This document shows positions 8,062-10,690 of a stretch of DNA of 10,690 nt, piece after piece. A model generated the notes under the pieces. It did no database searches. It saw only the letters and a program-made list of their open reading frames with translations, and was not told the origin of the DNA. Numbering within the stretch: position 1 is the first letter of the stretch; each line of letters begins with the position of its first letter. Made by a program: the position numbers and the translations under genes. This stretch comes from Oehlia diaphana (taxonomy: Eukaryota > Glomeromycota > Glomeromycetes > Glomerales > Glomeraceae). The stretch lies in assembly GCA_003833135.1 (NCBI GenBank), contig QZLH01000865.1:1-10690 (forward strand). The letters are read 5' to 3'.

Positions 8062-8350
8062 AAAAAAGAATAATTTTTTCTAATAAATGTAATTTTTTTA
8101 ATTAACTAATAAAGAAACTGATTTCTTTTTATTACTAAAAGTAAAAAAAATTCAGTTTTTCATTAATAAAATTTTTTAAAAAAAGTCATTTATTTTTTAG
8201 AAAAAATATACCAGCTGGTTAATTCAACGGTTATTGATATTAATAGTTAATGATCTGGATTAGATTATCGGATAGCATAGTACAAATCAAATAAGAATTG
8301 CGTTATACAATTTTACATTTTTTTTTTCATTTTAAAAAAATAATACTGTT
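8062..8350. other. AT-rich spacer, no gene seen
   Basis: The stretch is dominated by A and T runs. A weak inverted pair, TAATAAAGAAACTGAT (8106-8121) and ATTCAGTTTTTCATTAAT (8150-8167), could form a hairpin. The part 8205-8280 is slightly more complex (CAGCTGGTTAATTCAACGG, TGATCTGGATTAGATTATCGG) but has no recognisable coding or RNA-gene features. The last 50 bp grade into the T-rich start of the cassette array. Confidence 0.4.
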
Positions 8351-9070
8351 CTTTTTTTGTAAATTCTAGCCTGAAACTTGGAAATGAAGACCGGTAAGTA
8401 TTTTAAGGGAGGAAAGTGGAAGGGTTTTTTTTTTTTTTTTTTATGTAAGAACGTTTATTAATGTTTTTTTACTTCTTTTTTTTGTAGATTCTGGCCTGGA
8501 ACTTGGGAATGGAGACTGGTGAGTATTTTAAAGGAAGGGAAAGCAGTTTTTTTTATTTTTTTTATGTAAGAATATTTATTAACGTTCTTTTACTTCTTTT
8601 TTGTAGATTCCAGCCTGAAACTTAAAACTTAAGACCGGTGAGTATTTTAAAGGGGGAGTGGGTTTTTTTTGTTTTTTTTTTATTTAAGAATGTTTATTAA
8701 CATTCTTTTACTTCTTTTTTTTGTAGATTCTGGCCTAAAACTTGGAAATAGAGACTGGTGAGTATTTTAAAGGGAGGAGTGGAATTTTTTATTTTTTTAT
8801 GTAAGAACGTTTATTAACATTCTTTTACTTCTTTTTTTTATAGAATCCAGCCTGGAATTTGGAAATGAAGACCGGTGAGTATTTTAAAGGGAAGGGAAGC
8901 AGTTTTTTTTATTTTTTTTATGTAAGAACGTTTATTAATATTCTTTTACTTCTTTTTATTAGAGATTCTGGCCTGGAACTTGGAACTTGAGACCGGTAAG
9001 TATTTTAAAAGGAAGGAGTAGTTTTTTTTAGATTTTTTATGTAATAATGTTTATTAACGTTCTTTTACTT
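8351..9070 (+). repeat. Tandem array of six exon-intron-like cassettes (31-nt segments with splice signals)
   Basis: Six segments of exactly 31 nt lie at 8363-8393, 8488-8518, 8607-8637, 8727-8757, 8844-8874 and 8965-8995. Their approximate consensus runs from ATTCTGGCCTGGAACTTGG to GGAGACCG. Each is followed at once by GTRAGTATTTTAA, a near-ideal 5' splice site. Upstream of each downstream copy is the order TTTATTAAY (branch-like), TTCTTTTACTTC, a T-run and an AG. The enclosed introns would be 94, 88, 89, 86 and 90 nt. Copy 1 has AA instead of AG at the acceptor; copy 6 has TTAGAG. The consensus is open in all three frames, but these copies are not: U2 joined to U3 meets a stop in every frame. 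It could be an amplified micro-exon, a protein-repeat source, or a satellite that mimics splice sites. Transcription is unknown. Confidence 0.75.
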
Positions 9071-9077
9071 TATTCAT

Positions 9078-10523
9078 ATGTTTTCTTTTAAAAAGGATTA
9101 TATCACTAGCACTATTACTCTTCTGGCCTCATCTTCATTTCATTTATTATGTTCGTTTTCTTCAAAGGTATCCGATCTCACCATTGCTGATGGTCATACT
9201 CTGTTATATGAAGTCATGACACCTAAAGTCTTTAAACAAAATCTTGAACGTCTTTGTAAAAAGCAACTATTTTACCTTTCTCAATTTATTACTCCACAAG
9301 GCATCCACTTAGTTTCTTGGACTATTTACCTCTCCACTCTTGTTAGTAAAAAAGGGAAAATCACTCCTCATGGATGGTACAAAGATATTCAAAACCAAGT
9401 TACCGTCCCTGATTCTAATAATTTGCTATTATCCCAATATGCTTGTGAAGCTACTCCTTCGATTATTGATCTCGCTCCTGTCCTTGGCACTTCTCAACAT
9501 ACCATGCACTGGATTGTCATCACTGATGATGATAGTTCTCCCATCTTTGGTAAACAACTCAAACAACAAAGCCAAACTTGTACTATTGTACATTGGACCT
9601 CTGATTGTGTTGCTTCTTCTGGCAACCTTATCACGCTCCTCCTATGTACTGGTTGTATTCTTCATAAACCTGTTACCATTGCCAAAAGAAACAAGACGAA
9701 TGTGGTTCCTTTATGTACTATTCCGAAAGTTCCCCTTTTCAAACCTTTAATTTTACTTACCGTTAATGAACGTATTAGGCACAATATCACCGCAATCACG
9801 TCACACCTTACCTGGGCGGATATTGAAGATTCCGTTAGTTATTAGAATATTAAACCTGACTTTTTAAGAGTGAAAATGGTTTCTGTTCCTATTTCTTTTG
9901 ATGTTTTCCCTGATACCTCCGCTGCTTTAGACTTCTTACGCTTACCATTAGCTACTCCTCCTGATAATTATTATCAGTTTTATACTGATAGTTCACTTAA
10001 CCTCAGCACTCCAGAAGTCTCTATGAGATGGTCTTAGGTTCAAGTTCTCAATGGTCAAGGTTTTTTCAATTCTATTGCCGCTTATGCTTATGGAATAATT
10101 CATAACTAGCCTTCCTCTACCCGTGCAGAAGCAGCTGCTATTTATGCTGCATTAACGGTTGCTCCTCCTTCCTCATGTATTTCTATATATATTGGTTCAC
10201 AATCAGCCATAGATTGCCTTCGTCTATGTGCTTTTTCTTCATATTCCAATAGTAGGATTTATTATAAAACTACTAATTTTGAACTCTGGGCCATCATTAA
10301 ATGAACCATCTTCTTCAAGAATCTTGATGTTATCACTATCAAAGTGAAAGGTCATTCTGAAAACTTTTATAATGACTACGTGGACTCTTTGGCAAATTCA
10401 GCTCATACTGAATTCTCTGCAATCCTTATTTCTGAATTGGGCAAAGTATCAGCTCACAATTTCATCCTTCAATATGATGATATTCCTTGCGAAATTAATC
10501 CAAGAAAATTATTTAATTTGTGA
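9078..10523 (+). pseudogene. LINE ORF2 C-terminal remnant: RT linker plus RNase H, four in-frame stops
   Basis: One continuous frame runs from the ATG at 9078 to the TGA at 10521-10523, broken only by TAG at 9843, 10035 and 10107 and TGA at 10302. The first 255 codons contain LFYLSQFITPQGIHLVSWT and TPHGWYKDIQNQ, which resemble the region between RT thumb and RNase H in fungal LINEs. The RNase H domain shows FYTDSS (Asp 9987-9989), RAEAAAIYAAL (Glu 10128-10130), KVKGHSENFYNDYVDSLAN (His 10353-10355, Asp 10383-10385). The third acidic position, in the IYxxSQSAID motif, is Gly (GGT, 10194-10196) where the family has Asp. RNase H normally removes the RNA strand after reverse transcription; this copy cannot. 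The ATG is unlikely to be a native start, because the element is cut there. No frameshift is seen, so decay is by point change only. Confidence 0.7.
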
Positions 10524-10690
10524 TTCAGATAAGAATGAGTGAGTAATTTTGCAATCCTAAATGTGGGCATCCTTACATGTATAAATCCATCAATTTTTAG
10601 CCAAATCATTTGAAATTTTTACTGAAAAAACTTTAAGATTGGCTCTATCATATATGAATATTTAATGTAATATTTATAAAGCTCAAAAGT
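10524..10690. other. Probable LINE 3' untranslated region or flank, no gene seen
   Basis: Downstream of the RNase H stop the sequence turns AT-rich again. It holds no open frame and no recognisable tandem repeat. Nothing marks the end of the retrotransposon: no poly(A), simple-repeat tail, or copy of the 9060-9070 sequence that would be a target duplication. It may be the 3' UTR continuing past the window or already genomic flank. Confidence 0.35.

Larger units (their letters stand above)
9071..10690 (+). mobile_element. 5'-truncated LINE-like retrotransposon fragment
   Basis: The repeat units before this point all continue TTCTTTTACTTC then a T-run. At about 9071 the seventh unit switches abruptly to TATTCATATG and to clearly coding-type, less AT-rich sequence. 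What follows is an RT-distal linker and an RNase H domain, the usual 3' portion of a LINE of the RNase H-bearing kind (I/R1/Tad1-like). Missing endonuclease and RT catalytic domains fit 5' truncation during target-primed reverse transcription. The 3' end, poly(A) or target duplication is not recognisable before the window ends, so the right boundary is provisional. Confidence 0.6.

Noticed and set aside
8351..9070. CRISPR-like array or tRNA-like repeats
   Set aside because: Period is about 120 bp, the spacers are themselves homologous, and no cloverleaf or short-repeat/unique-spacer pattern is present. Splice-like signals explain the conserved parts better.
9340..9750. 136-residue open frame in a second frame inside the LINE remnant
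   Set aside because: Leu-rich out-of-frame shadow of the long frame at 9078-9845, which matches the linker before RNase H and continues in frame into that domain.

Overview
The window reads as an AT-rich, repeat-packed piece of a eukaryotic, most likely fungal, nuclear genome. Short GT..AG introns (mostly 60-90 nt) split the recognisable coding remnants, and mobile elements are nested inside one another. The very low GC, small introns, and the specific transposase-like and LINE-like protein families resemble arbuscular mycorrhizal fungi (Glomeromycotina, Rhizophagus type). That taxon is an inference from remembered family resemblance, not a database match. I find no intact single-copy host gene, no rRNA or tRNA, and no CRISPR.

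Layout. 1-290: AT-rich sequence with palindromes built on TATCGGGTACCCGATA. About 302-4862: a decayed, roughly 13-exon, MULE-like DDE transposase gene on the + strand. It keeps an N-terminal Cys2/HxH zinc-finger-like module (exon 5), a D-D-E catalytic core (exons 7-11) and a C-terminal coiled-coil-like tail. A 468-bp TA-flanked pogo/Tc1-type MITE (1757-2224) sits in its exon 6. A second element of about 1 kb (2254-3252), with inverted 5 x 19-bp subterminal arrays, sits in the next intron. 4863-6510: non-coding repeats, namely a 52-bp hairpin tandem repeat, CAGGT-rich inverted repeats, a 78-80-bp palindromic minisatellite with a 40-bp sub-array, and a CAGTCT/TGGTCCAG repeat. 6508-7793: a second intron-containing pseudogene of a transposase-like family, ending in an SLGTDGA motif. 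7877-8061: a small TIR element made of repeated (A)TTGCAGAATTGC-type words.

8351-9070 is the most unusual part. It is a tandem array of six copies (period 117-125 bp). Each copy has a segment of exactly 31 nt with a conserved downstream 5' splice site (GTRAGTATTTTAA) and, upstream, a TTAAY branch-like motif, a T-tract and an AG. It looks like amplified exon-intron cassettes. The consensus 31-mer is stop-free in all three frames, although these particular copies have acquired stops. The array is cut at about 9071 by a 5'-truncated LINE-like retrotransposon fragment (9071 to at least 10523). That fragment carries the RT C-terminal linker and an RNase H domain with four in-frame stops and one lost catalytic Asp.

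Together the window looks like a transposon graveyard, with successive insertions and decay. Most nonsense changes are of a type explainable by C-to-T/G-to-A transitions. The features that stand out are the cassette array, the precisely dissectible MITE insertion, and an uninterrupted 740-nt catalytic core inside an otherwise stop-riddled transposase gene.
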